Part shown: piece after piece, positions 46,008-54,335 of the stretch
Position numbering within the stretch: position 1 is the stretch's first letter
Layout of the letters: the number at the start of each line of letters is the position of its first letter
Assembly (NCBI RefSeq): GCF_004297405.1
Contig: NZ_SCVC01000035.1
Location: 29,250 to 93,249 of the forward strand
DNA length: 64,000 nucleotides
Source: Reyranella sp.
GTDB lineage: Bacteria; Pseudomonadota; Alphaproteobacteria; Reyranellales; Reyranellaceae
Reading direction: 5' to 3'
Notes under the pieces: model-generated
Seen by the model: the letters and a program-made list of their open reading frames with translations, nothing else
Told to the model about the DNA's origin: nothing
Database searches by the model: none
Translations under genes and position numbers: made by a program

Positions 46008-47054
46008 CTATACACGGCGGCGGGCGACGGCTGAGCCGCTTTCGTACCAGCGCTTACTCGCGTTCACGATCTTCACGACCGAGAGCATCACCGGCACCTC
46101 GATCAGAACGCCGACTACAGTCGCCAGCGCCGCGCCTGACGAGAATCCGAAGATGCTGATGGCCGCGGCGACCGCGAGCTCGAAGAAGTTACTGGCGCCG
46201 ATCAGCGCCGAGGGCGCAGCGACGCAATGCTCCTCGCCTGTCGCGCGGTTCAGCAGATAGGCCAGGCCCGAGTTGAAATAGACTTGGATCAGGATCGGCA
46301 CCGCCAACAGGGCAATGATCATCGGCTGGGCGATGATCTGCTCGCCCTGGAATCCGAACAGCAGAACCAGCGTGGCCAGCAGCGCGATCAGCGACGCCGG
46401 CTGGATACGCGCCAGCAACCGATCGAGGCTCTCCTGGCCCTGGCTTGCAAGCGCCCTGCGGCGAAGGATCTGCGCCAGCACCACCGGCACGACGATGTAG
46501 AGGCCCACTGACAGAAGCAGCGTCTCCCACGGCACGGTGATGGCCGAGAGGCCGAGCAGCAGCCCGACGATCGGCGCAAAAGCGAAGACCATGATCGAGT
46601 CGTTCAGTGCCACCTGGGTCAGCGTGAAGTCGGGTTCGCCGTCCGAAAGATTGCTCCACACGAACACCATGGCCGTGCACGGCGCCGCCGCGAGCAGGAT
46701 CAGGCCCGCGATATAACTGTCGATCTGTTCGGCTGGCAGCCAGGGCTTGAACAGATAGCCGATGAACAGCCAGCCGAGCGCTGCCATCGAGAACGGCTTC
46801 ACCGCCCAGTTGATGAACAGCGTCACGCCGATGCCGCGCCAATGCCGGCGCACATGGCCGATGGCGCCGAAATCCACCTTCATCAGCATGGGAATGACCA
46901 TCAGCCAGATCAGGATCGCGACCGGCAGGTTGACGTGGGCCAGCTCGGCGGAGCCGACGGCATGGAAGGCCGCCGGAAACAGGTGGCCCAAAACCACGCC
47001 CACGAAGATGCACAGCCCGACCCAGAGGGTCAGGTAACGCTCAAAAAGGGACAT
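46008..47054 (-). CDS. acr3: Arsenite efflux transporter Acr3
   Basis: This protein is 348 residues from the ATG at 47054 (MSLFERYLTLWVGLCI), with about 10 membrane helices. The conserved Cys of the Acr3 family is in LILLAAAPCTAMVFVWSNL (about 142-160), and HCVAAPSALIGASNFFELA (about 283-301) is also a family block. Acr3 exports As(III) by proton antiport. It is divergent from the arsR-arsC fusion, with a palindrome between. Confidence 0.93.
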   Translation of the reverse strand: MSLFERYLTLWVGLCIFVGVVLGHLFPAAFHAVGSAELAHVNLPVAILIWLMVIPMLMKVDFGAIGHVRRHWRGIGVTLFINWAVKPFSMAALGWLFIGYLFKPWLPAEQIDSYIAGLILLAAAPCTAMVFVWSNLSDGEPDFTLTQVALNDSIMVFAFAPIVGLLLGLSAITVPWETLLLSVGLYIVVPVVLAQILRRRALASQGQESLDRLLARIQPASLIALLATLVLLFGFQGEQIIAQPMIIALLAVPILIQVYFNSGLAYLLNRATGEEHCVAAPSALIGASNFFELAVAAAISIFGFSSGAALATVVGVLIEVPVMLSVVKIVNASKRWYESGSAVARRRV

Positions 47055-47094
47055 TCCGGCTGTCTCCCGCTCAATCCTAAAAAAATCCCGCCTA

Positions 47095-47112
47095 TCGACA
47101 CCTAGGCGTCGA
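47095..47112. promoter_or_regulatory. Palindrome between acr3 and arsR-arsC (candidate ArsR operator)
   Basis: An 18-base near-perfect palindrome (TCGACACCTAGGCGTCGA, one mismatched pair) sits in the 100-base divergent gap, with a second 8-base palindrome ACATATGT at 47122-47129. Its position suits repression of both acr3 and the fused regulator. Confidence 0.5.
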
Positions 47113-47154
47113 CTGCGTAATACATATGTCATTCTTTTGGACTATTCGAGAAAT

Positions 47155-48003
47155 ATGGAATCATCGGTCGCAGCCGCCGGATTTAGTGCTCTTTCCCAGG
47201 AAACCCGCCTCAATCTGATGCGGCTCCTGGCGACCAGGGGCGCCTCCGGCATGGCGGCCGGCGAACTCGCCAGCAAGCTAGGGCAGCCGCCCTCGACGCT
47301 GTCGTTCCATCTGGCCGCCCTCGAACAGTCCGGCCTCGTCCAATCCACCCGGCAAGGCAGACACATTATCTATGCGGTCCGCTTCGCCGGCTTGCGCGCG
47401 CTCTTCAGCTTCCTGACGGAGACGTGCTGTGGCGGACGACCCGACCTGTGCGGCGACCTGGCGCGACTCCTCCCTGAGGATCAACCCGAGGTTCACATGA
47501 CTCCCGCTTTCAATGTCCTGTTTCTCTGCACGCACAATTCCGCCCGTTCGCTGATGGCCGAGGCCATTCTGCAGCAGGTCGGCAAGGGCAAGTTCAACGC
47601 CTACTCGGCAGGCTCCGAGCCGGCCGATAAGCCGATGCCGGAGGTGATCGACAAGCTGCAGGCACTCGGGCACGACGTCGAGCAGCTGCGCTGCAAGTCG
47701 TGGGACGAGTTCACGGGCCCCAACGCACCGCGCATGGATTTCGTCATCACACTCTGCGACGTGCTGCAGGGGCAGCAATGCCCGGATTTCGGCGAGAGGC
47801 CGGTGACCGGTGCCTGGCCCCTGCCCGATCCCGCCAAGTTCACCGGTTCGGCGGTCGAGCGGGCCACGATGATCAACGAGCTCTACGGCATGATCCGCCG
47901 GCGGCTCGAGATCTTCGTCAACCTGCCCTACGCGTCGCTCGACCGGATGGCGCTGAAGAAGCGCCTCGACGAGATCGGCGACTCGGCACGGGCCCCGGCC
48001 TGA
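47155..48003 (+). CDS. ArsR-ArsC fusion: arsenic repressor joined to arsenate reductase
   Basis: This 282-residue protein is a clean fusion. Residues 1-110 are an ArsR repressor with winged helix (PPSTLSFHLAALEQSGLVQS) and a thiol cluster ETCCGGRPDLC (about 91-101) that can bind As(III). Residues 118-282 are a thioredoxin-coupled, LMW-phosphatase-like ArsC with the P-loop CTHNSAR (about 126-132) and the resolving cysteines CDVLQGQQC (about 203-211). The ATG at 47155 is used because the upstream candidate is a TTG. It is divergent from acr3, so one protein would sense arsenite and make it. Confidence 0.92.
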   Translation: MESSVAAAGFSALSQETRLNLMRLLATRGASGMAAGELASKLGQPPSTLSFHLAALEQSGLVQSTRQGRHIIYAVRFAGLRALFSFLTETCCGGRPDLCGDLARLLPEDQPEVHMTPAFNVLFLCTHNSARSLMAEAILQQVGKGKFNAYSAGSEPADKPMPEVIDKLQALGHDVEQLRCKSWDEFTGPNAPRMDFVITLCDVLQGQQCPDFGERPVTGAWPLPDPAKFTGSAVERATMINELYGMIRRRLEIFVNLPYASLDRMALKKRLDEIGDSARAPA

Positions 48004-48014
48004 CGGAGCGTGCG

Positions 48015-49058
48015 ATGAGAGTTGGCATCAACGGCATGGGCCGCATGGGGCGGCTCGCCCTGCGTGCGGCGTTCGGCGGCGTGCATCGGCCTGGCGACGA
48101 TCCGCGGCGCGGCAATCGCCTCGACATCGTCCACGTGAACGAAATCAAGGGCGGTGCGGCAGCCACGGCCCATCTTCTCGAATTCGACAGCATGCATGGC
48201 CGCTGGCACACCGCCATCGAAGTCGACGACGAGCGCGGCATCGCGGTCGGTGGCAAATATATCGGCTTCAGCGCGGCCGCCACTCCCGGTGAATTCGACT
48301 GGGGCGAGGCAGGCTGCGATATTGTGCTGGAGTGCACTGGCAAGTTCCTGAAGCCCGAGCTGCTCCAGGCCTATTTCCAGCGCGGCGTTAAGAAGGTGAT
48401 CGTCGCCGCGCCGGTCAAGGACGAGCGCGCCCTGAACGTCGTGGTTGGCGTTAACGACCAGCTCTACGATCCATCCCGTCATGATCTGCTGACGGCGGCC
48501 TCGTGCACGACGAATTGTCTCGCGCCCGTGGTGAAGGTCGTGCACGAGCAGCTCGGCATCCGGCACGGCCAGATCACCACAATCCACGCCCCGACCAACA
48601 CCAATGTGGTGGTCGACGCGCCGCACAAGGATCTGCGGCGCGCCCGCTCGGCCATGCTGTCGCTGCAACCCACGACGACCGGTAGTGCGACCGCGATAAC
48701 GGTCATCTATCCCGAGCTGAAGGGCAAGCTGAACGGCCATGCTGTGCGGGCGCCGGTGCTCAACGCCAGCCTCACCGACTGCGTGTTCGAGCTGAAGCGT
48801 CCGACAACTGAAGACGAGGTCAACGGGCTCTTCGCCGAGGCCGCCAAGGGACCGCTGGCCGGCATCCTAGGCTACGAGAAGCGCCCGCTGGTGTCGGCCG
48901 ACTACTGCAACGACACGCGCAGCTCGATCATCGATGCCCAGAGCACGATGGTGACGGACGGTACCCTGCTCAAGGTTTACGCCTGGTACGACAACGAGAT
49001 GGGATATGTCTGCCGCATGGTCGACCTCGCCAACACGGTGATCGAAGCGGGCGTGTGA
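48015..49058 (+). CDS. Arsenic-resistance GAPDH (partner of ArsJ)
   Basis: This 347-residue glyceraldehyde-3-phosphate dehydrogenase has the NAD-binding start RVGINGMGRMGRLALRA, the catalytic Cys in AASCTTNCLAPV (about 157-168), and WYDNEMGYVCRMVDLA near the end. In arsJ operons this enzyme makes 1-arseno-3-phosphoglycerate from arsenate, which ArsJ exports. Its stop overlaps the arsJ start (TGATG), which makes the arsenic role much more likely than a glycolytic one. Confidence 0.93.
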   Translation: MRVGINGMGRMGRLALRAAFGGVHRPGDDPRRGNRLDIVHVNEIKGGAAATAHLLEFDSMHGRWHTAIEVDDERGIAVGGKYIGFSAAATPGEFDWGEAGCDIVLECTGKFLKPELLQAYFQRGVKKVIVAAPVKDERALNVVVGVNDQLYDPSRHDLLTAASCTTNCLAPVVKVVHEQLGIRHGQITTIHAPTNTNVVVDAPHKDLRRARSAMLSLQPTTTGSATAITVIYPELKGKLNGHAVRAPVLNASLTDCVFELKRPTTEDEVNGLFAEAAKGPLAGILGYEKRPLVSADYCNDTRSSIIDAQSTMVTDGTLLKVYAWYDNEMGYVCRMVDLANTVIEAGV

Positions 49059-50311
49059 TGGGCCCCTCGACGCGCGACTACCTGGTCGTCACGGCCTCCT
49101 ACTGGGGCTTCACCCTGGTCGACGGCGCGTTGCGCATGCTGGTGCTGCTGCACTTTTTCAAGCTTGGCTATTCGCCGTTCGTGCTGGCGTTTCTGTTCCT
49201 GCTCTACGAGTTCGCCGGCATCGTGGCGAACCTCGCCGGCGGCTGGTTGGCGACCCGCTTCGGCATCCCGCGCATGCTGGTCGCGGGTCAGACATTGCAG
49301 ATCGCGGGACTGCTGATGCTGTCGGCCCTCGATCCTTCGTGGACCGCCACTGCCTCCGTCGCATGGGTCGTTGCTGCGCAGGGCATCGCGGGTCTCGCCA
49401 AGGACTTCACCAAGACCGCCTCGAAGTCGGCCATCAAGGCGACGGCGGGCGAAGGCAGCGGCCGCCTCTTCAAATGGGTGGCGTGGTTCACCGGTTCCAA
49501 GAATGCCATGAAGGGCCTCGGCTTCTTTGCCGGCGGCCTCCTGCTCGATTTCGTGGGCTTCCGGGCGGCGCTCTGGCTGATGGCTGCGCTGCTGGGCGTC
49601 ATCCTGCTGGCCGGGCTTACGCTGCTGCCGCGCGAGCTAGGCAAGGCGAAACCCTCGAAGACGATGCGCGAGCTGTTCGCCAAGTCGGCCGGCGTGAATC
49701 TGCTCGCAGCGGCGCGCGTCTTCATGTTCGGGGCGCGAGACGTCTGGTTCGTGGTCGGCCTGCCCGTATTCCTCTATGCAGCGGGCTGGCGGTTCGTCGA
49801 GGTCGGTGCCTTTCTTGCCGCCTGGACGATCGCCTATGGCGGCCTGCAGGCCATCGCGCCGGCTCTCGTGCCGCGCAGCGTCGACGGACTGAGCCGCGAA
49901 GTACCGGGCGCACGGGTCTGGGCCGGCATCCTGCTCGCCGTCCCGCTGGCGATCGCCATCGTCATGCACAGCCAGTTCGGCATGCGCGTCGATCTCGTGG
50001 TGGTGGTAGGGCTTGCGATCTTCGCCCTTCCCTTCGCCGTGAATTCCTCGCTGCATTCCTATTTGATCCTGGCTTACGCCGGCTCGGAGAAGGCTGCAGA
50101 GGATGTCGGCTTCTACTACGCCGCGAACGCCTGCGGCCGTCTCGGCGGCACGCTTCTGTCGGGGCTCCTCTATCAGTGGGGCGGGATGACGGCCTGTCTC
50201 GCCGGATCGGCAGTGATGCTACTGGCCTGCTGGATCATCACCTTCCTGCTGCCCGGCAGCGTCGGCAAGCCGGGCAACAAAGGTCGCCTGAATCTATTTC
50301 TAAAATTCTAG
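49058..50311 (+). CDS. arsJ: Organoarsenical efflux permease ArsJ
   Basis: This 417-residue MFS-type protein has about 11-12 membrane helices. The ArsJ signature region MLVLLHFFKLGYSPFVLAFL (about 28-47) and GSKNAMKGLGFFAGG (about 147-161) are visible. It exports 1-arseno-3-phosphoglycerate made by the GAPDH just upstream, giving arsenate resistance without prior reduction. The ATG at 49058 overlaps the GAPDH stop; a GTG one codon earlier is possible. Confidence 0.93.
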   Translation: MGPSTRDYLVVTASYWGFTLVDGALRMLVLLHFFKLGYSPFVLAFLFLLYEFAGIVANLAGGWLATRFGIPRMLVAGQTLQIAGLLMLSALDPSWTATASVAWVVAAQGIAGLAKDFTKTASKSAIKATAGEGSGRLFKWVAWFTGSKNAMKGLGFFAGGLLLDFVGFRAALWLMAALLGVILLAGLTLLPRELGKAKPSKTMRELFAKSAGVNLLAAARVFMFGARDVWFVVGLPVFLYAAGWRFVEVGAFLAAWTIAYGGLQAIAPALVPRSVDGLSREVPGARVWAGILLAVPLAIAIVMHSQFGMRVDLVVVVGLAIFALPFAVNSSLHSYLILAYAGSEKAAEDVGFYYAANACGRLGGTLLSGLLYQWGGMTACLAGSAVMLLACWIITFLLPGSVGKPGNKGRLNLFLKF

Positions 50312-50314
50312 AAA
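50297..50314. promoter_or_regulatory. Inverted repeat ahead of the second arsR
   Basis: TTTCTA, six bases, TAGAAA is a perfect inverted repeat overlapping the arsJ stop codon and lying just upstream of the -35 box at 50320. It is a candidate ArsR operator. Confidence 0.5.
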
Positions 50315-50319
50315 CACAG

Positions 50320-50347
50320 TTGACTCCCCCGGCGGCAGGACTACATT
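50320..50347 (+). promoter_or_regulatory. Promoter of the second arsR (likely leaderless)
   Basis: TTGACT (50320-50325) and TACATT (50342-50347) are spaced by 16 bases. Transcription would start about 6-8 bases later, at or next to the ATG at 50354, so the mRNA may have no leader. No Shine-Dalgarno sequence is seen before this ATG. Confidence 0.6.
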
Positions 50348-50353
50348 TACAGC

Positions 50354-50674
50354 ATGAAGCTCGACGATGCCGCCAGCCGCCTCGAGGCGCTCGGAAACCC
50401 GACCCGCCTCAAGATCTACCGCACCCTGGTGCGCGCGGGCGCCGAAGGAATGTCCGTCGGTCGCCTTCAGGCCAAACTCGACGCCGCGGCCTCGACGCTC
50501 TCGCATCACATCAAGTCGCTGGTGATCGTGGGCCTCGTCACGCAAACCCGCGAGGGCACCACCCTCGTCTGCCACGCCAACTATCCCGTCATGCGCGACC
50601 TGCTGGGCTTCATGGTCGAGGAATGCTGTGCCGAAGGCACCTGCCCGCCCGTCGCTGTACCCAAAGTGGCATGA
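50354..50674 (+). CDS. arsR: ArsR-family repressor
   Basis: This 106-residue winged-helix protein (LEALGNPTRLKIYRTLVRAG; DAAASTLSHHIKSLVIVGLV) has a C-terminal thiol group EECCAEGTC (about 91-99), a plausible As(III) site. It starts a second transcription unit behind arsJ, with its own promoter and an inverted repeat ahead. It likely controls itself and the flavoprotein-dioxygenase-MFS genes downstream, 51 bases on. Confidence 0.92.
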   Translation: MKLDDAASRLEALGNPTRLKIYRTLVRAGAEGMSVGRLQAKLDAAASTLSHHIKSLVIVGLVTQTREGTTLVCHANYPVMRDLLGFMVEECCAEGTCPPVAVPKVA

Positions 50675-50725
50675 CATTTTTTTTACCTTTTACTTCGATG
50701 ATTCTAGGAGCATAGGAGAGAAGAG

Positions 50726-52078
50726 ATGCCCGACTCGATCACCAAGACCAAGACTGTCGCAATCCTGGGTGCAGGCCCGGTGGGCCTCGCCGCGGCCGCG
50801 CATGTTCTCGAACGCGGCATGGAGCCGGTGGTGCTCGAAGCCGGGCCGACGGCAGGCCATGCCGTGCGCCAGTGGAGTCACGTCCAGCTCTTCTCGCCCT
50901 GGGAATACAACATCGACAAGGCCGCCGAGCGCCTTTTGTCGGCCACGGGCTGGAACAAGCCACAACTCGACCAGTACCCAACGGGCGCCGAGCTGTTCGA
51001 GCGTTACCTGGAGCCTCTGGCGACACGCACGACCTTGAAGGACCGCATCAAGACCCGGAGCATGGTGACGGGTATCGGCAAGGTCGGCTTCGACAAGGTC
51101 AAGACCAAGGGCCGCGAAGAGGCGCCCTTCGAAATCCGCTACCAGAACGGCAAAGGCCCCGAGGTCCTGCAGGCTGACGCAGTGATCGACGCCACCGGCA
51201 CCTGGTTCGCGCCAAACCCGGCCGGCGCCAACGGCCTTGCGGCCATCGGCGAGCGCGAGGTCCAGGATCGCATTGCCTACGGCATGCCCGACGTGCTGGG
51301 CCGCGACCGCGTGCGCTATGCCGGCCGCAGTGTCGCTGTTCTCGGCGCGGGCCACTCCGCCATCGGGACGTTGATCGACCTCGCGAAGCTCAAGGATGAG
51401 GCGCCAACCACGGAGATCATCTGGCTGGTGCGCGGCGAGAATCCAGAAAAGGCGTTCGGCGGCGGCGCCAACGACAAGCTCGCGGCGCGCGGAGCGCTCG
51501 GCAGCGCCTTTGCCTCTCTCGTGGCGACCGGCAAGATTCGCACCGAGACCGGTTTCAAGGTGAGCCATCTGAATCGCGATGGCGATCATCTCAGGATCGG
51601 CGGCGGCTCGGCCTGCTGCGGCCGCTACGTCACAGTGAACGAACTGGTCGTCTCGACAGGCTTCCGCCCCGACCTCGACTTCCTGCGCGAGCTGCGCCTC
51701 TCGCTGGACCCGGCCCTGGAATGCCCGCCGATCCTGGCGCCGCTGATCGATCCCAACGAGCACAGCTGCGGCACGGTTCGCCCGCACGGTGCCCGCGAAC
51801 TGGCGCAGCCCGAGGCGGGCTTCTACTTCGCCGGCATGAAGGCTTATGGCCGCGCGCCGACCTTCCTGATGATGACGGGCTACGAGCAGGTCCGTTCGAT
51901 CGCCGCCGAGCTTGCCGGCGATCACGAAGCCGCTGCGAGGGTCGAGCTGGAGCTGCCCGAGACCGGTGTGTGCAGCGGCCCTGCCCCCACCGCTTCTGTC
52001 GAAACGGCGGCCTCCTCCTGCTGCGCACCCAAGGTTGAAGCGACGGCCGCGCCAAAGGGCGGCGCCTGCTGCGGATGA
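50726..52078 (+). CDS. Flavoprotein monooxygenase-like enzyme with Cys-rich tail, in ars operon
   Basis: This 450-residue protein has an FAD-binding Rossmann motif VAILGAGPVGLAAAAHVLE (about 10-28), a second NAD(P)-binding motif VAVLGAGHSAIGTLIDL (about 204-220) and ATGTW (about 157-161), like flavin-containing monooxygenases or ArsO-type proteins. The last 45 residues are an Ala/Pro-rich tail with Cys groups: GVCSGP, SSCCAPK and GGACCG. Such a tail looks like an As(III)-binding arm and is not part of the enzyme fold. It follows arsR and its stop overlaps the dioxygenase start (ATGA). The substrate is unknown. Confidence 0.85.
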   Translation: MPDSITKTKTVAILGAGPVGLAAAAHVLERGMEPVVLEAGPTAGHAVRQWSHVQLFSPWEYNIDKAAERLLSATGWNKPQLDQYPTGAELFERYLEPLATRTTLKDRIKTRSMVTGIGKVGFDKVKTKGREEAPFEIRYQNGKGPEVLQADAVIDATGTWFAPNPAGANGLAAIGEREVQDRIAYGMPDVLGRDRVRYAGRSVAVLGAGHSAIGTLIDLAKLKDEAPTTEIIWLVRGENPEKAFGGGANDKLAARGALGSAFASLVATGKIRTETGFKVSHLNRDGDHLRIGGGSACCGRYVTVNELVVSTGFRPDLDFLRELRLSLDPALECPPILAPLIDPNEHSCGTVRPHGARELAQPEAGFYFAGMKAYGRAPTFLMMTGYEQVRSIAAELAGDHEAAARVELELPETGVCSGPAPTASVETAASSCCAPKVEATAAPKGGACCG

Positions 52079-53160
52079 ACGCCGTGGCACCTGCAATGCC
52101 GAAGGGGCCGCTCGGCGGCTCCTTCGCCTGGCGCTCCGACGCTTTCCAAAACTACGACTCCTGGGCGCTGCAGGTGGCGCCCGAGGACATTGCCGAGATC
52201 GAGTCGGCCGCGACCGCGACCAAGGCAGCCGGTCTCGACATCCGCCAGATCACGCGCGACCACTTCCCGCTTCCTGGCTTCACCTCCCGACTCGCACAAC
52301 TGCGCCAACGCATCTTAAGCGAGCTGGGCTTCGGCTATGTCCGCGGCCTCCCCGTGGAACGCTGGGACGCCGAGTTCCGCATGCGTGTCTACTGGGGCAT
52401 CTCGCGTCATATCGGCGATCCCGTGCCGCAGAACCGCAACGGCCATCTGATCGGCCATGTGATCGACATCGGCACCTCGGTGAACGATGCCAACAAGCGC
52501 ATCACCCAGACCAACGCCGAACTCTCTTTCCATGTCGATTCCTGCGACGTGGTCGCCCTGCTCTGCCTCGCCACCTCGAAGTCGGGCGGCGAGAGCGCGA
52601 TCGTGAGTGGCGTGGCGGTGCATGACGAGATGATGCGCACGCGTCCCGATCTTTGCGCGGCCCTCTACGGTCCGATCCCGATGGATCGCCGCGGCGAAGT
52701 CCCGGCCGGCGGCAAGGGCTGGTATGAAATGCCGCTCTTCAACTGGTGCTGCAACTCCTTCACCGGTTTTGCGCCGGTGCGGCTCTACGTCGAGTCGGTG
52801 CACCGGTTTCCCGATGCGCCGCCGCTGACGCCGCTTCTTTCCGAGGCGCTCGACCTCTTCTACGAACTCTGTGCCGATCCGCGCTTCTGCCTGATGATCC
52901 CGTTCAAGCCCGGCGACATCCAGTACATCCACAATCACGTCGTGTTCCACGCCCGCACCGCCTACATCGACCATCCGGCGCCCGCGCCCAAGCGGCACTT
53001 GATGCGGCTGTGGCTGTCGGCTGCCGACGGCCGCGAACTGCCCGACACGCTTCTCGCCAAATGGCCCGTTGTCGAACGCGGCAAGCTGCGCGGCGGCGCC
53101 GTCATCGCCCCGGATCGCGAGTGGGTGGTGCCCCTCGAACCAGAGACGCCGGCCTATTGA
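52075..53160 (+). CDS. TauD/TfdA-type Fe(II)/2-oxoglutarate dioxygenase in ars operon
   Basis: This 361-residue dioxygenase has the iron triad candidates FHVDSCD (His and Asp about 152-154) and a distal His in PKRHLMRLWLS (about 304-314), followed by Arg residues suitable for 2-oxoglutarate. It shares the TauD-like middle (KSGGESAIVSGVAVHDEM). No signal peptide is present. It is fused by overlaps to the flavoprotein before it (ATGA) and the transporter after it (TGATG). Relatives act on taurine, aryloxy acids or phosphonates; here an organoarsenical substrate is inferred from context only. Confidence 0.87.
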   Translation: MNAVAPAMPKGPLGGSFAWRSDAFQNYDSWALQVAPEDIAEIESAATATKAAGLDIRQITRDHFPLPGFTSRLAQLRQRILSELGFGYVRGLPVERWDAEFRMRVYWGISRHIGDPVPQNRNGHLIGHVIDIGTSVNDANKRITQTNAELSFHVDSCDVVALLCLATSKSGGESAIVSGVAVHDEMMRTRPDLCAALYGPIPMDRRGEVPAGGKGWYEMPLFNWCCNSFTGFAPVRLYVESVHRFPDAPPLTPLLSEALDLFYELCADPRFCLMIPFKPGDIQYIHNHVVFHARTAYIDHPAPAPKRHLMRLWLSAADGRELPDTLLAKWPVVERGKLRGGAVIAPDREWVVPLEPETPAY

Positions 53161-54335
53161 TGGACCGCAGCCGTTTGCCGACGATCCTCGTACTCGGGAC
53201 AGCTCAGACGCTTGCCTGGGGTTCGACCTACTATCTGCCCGCCGTCCTCGCCGACGAGATCGCGCGCGACATTGGCATCTCGACCAACCTGTTCTTCGGC
53301 GCCTTCTCGGCCTCGCTGATCATCTCGGCCCTGATCGGACCGAAGGTTGGGCGCGCAATCGACCGTGCCGGCGGTAATGGCGTGCTGTCCGCGGCAAACA
53401 TCCTTTTCGCCGCGGCGCTGGTCCTGATGTCGCTGGCGCATTCCTTCGCCCTGTTTGCCGTGGCCTGGATACTGATGGGCATCGGTATGGGTCTCGGTCT
53501 GTACGATGCTGCCTTCGCGGCACTGGGCCGGCTGTATGGCATGGCGGCACGCGGCCCCATCACCGGCATCACCCTGCTCGCAGGTTTCGCCAGCACCATC
53601 GGCTGGCCGTTGACGGCCTGGGGTGCGGCGGAAATCGGCTGGAGAGACACCTGCCTCGCCTGGGCCGTCGCGCACATCGTCATCGGCCTGCCGCTCAACT
53701 ACTTCCTGCTGCCGCGCCCCAAAGACCTTGCCGTCACGGCCAAAGCGGCCGACCAGCCGGTTCCAATCGACCGGCCGATGATCCTGCTCGCCTTCGCCTT
53801 CTCAGCGGCGTGGATCGTGACCGCCGGCATGGCCGCGCATTTTCCCCGCATCATGGAAGCTGCTGGCGCTACCTCAACCCAGGCCATCGCGGCCGGCGCC
53901 CTGATTGGGCCGGCTCAGGTCGCGGCGCGGCTTCTCGAAGCCGGGTTCCTGAGCCGGTTCCATCCTCTGGTGTCGGCCCGCCTTGCGATGACGACGCACC
54001 CGGTCGGCGCCGCGGTCATCCTCACCGCCGGCGGTGGCGTTGCCGCAAGCGCCTTCGCCGTCCTTCACGGCATGGGCAACGGCATCATCACCATCGCCCG
54101 CGGCACGGTCCCGCTGGCGCTGTACGGTCCGAAAAACTACGGCTACCGGCTTGGACTGCTTGGCGCCCCTTCGCGCTTCCTGTCCGCCGGTGCACCTCTG
54201 GGGTTCTCGCTGTTGATTGACCATCTCGGAGCCAACGTGCTCCTCGTCTCGTCAGGGCTTTGCCTGGCATCCTTCGCAGCACTCTGCCTGCTGCGACGCA
54301 CAGCACCGGCACCGGTCCCCTCACATGCCGATTGA
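53160..54335 (+). CDS. MFS transporter, ars operon (first of two)
   Basis: This 391-residue protein has 12 predicted membrane helices and an MFS start (ILVLGTAQTLAWGSTYYLPA; GPKVGRAIDRAGGNG as the loop 2-3 motif). It starts on the dioxygenase stop (TGATG). It may export an arsenical made or modified by the two enzymes upstream, or import their substrate. Confidence 0.87.
   Translation: MDRSRLPTILVLGTAQTLAWGSTYYLPAVLADEIARDIGISTNLFFGAFSASLIISALIGPKVGRAIDRAGGNGVLSAANILFAAALVLMSLAHSFALFAVAWILMGIGMGLGLYDAAFAALGRLYGMAARGPITGITLLAGFASTIGWPLTAWGAAEIGWRDTCLAWAVAHIVIGLPLNYFLLPRPKDLAVTAKAADQPVPIDRPMILLAFAFSAAWIVTAGMAAHFPRIMEAAGATSTQAIAAGALIGPAQVAARLLEAGFLSRFHPLVSARLAMTTHPVGAAVILTAGGGVAASAFAVLHGMGNGIITIARGTVPLALYGPKNYGYRLGLLGAPSRFLSAGAPLGFSLLIDHLGANVLLVSSGLCLASFAALCLLRRTAPAPVPSHAD

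Noticed and set aside
48015..49058. A glycolytic GAPDH
   Set aside because: The overlap with arsJ and the ars neighbours point to the arsenic-specific enzyme.
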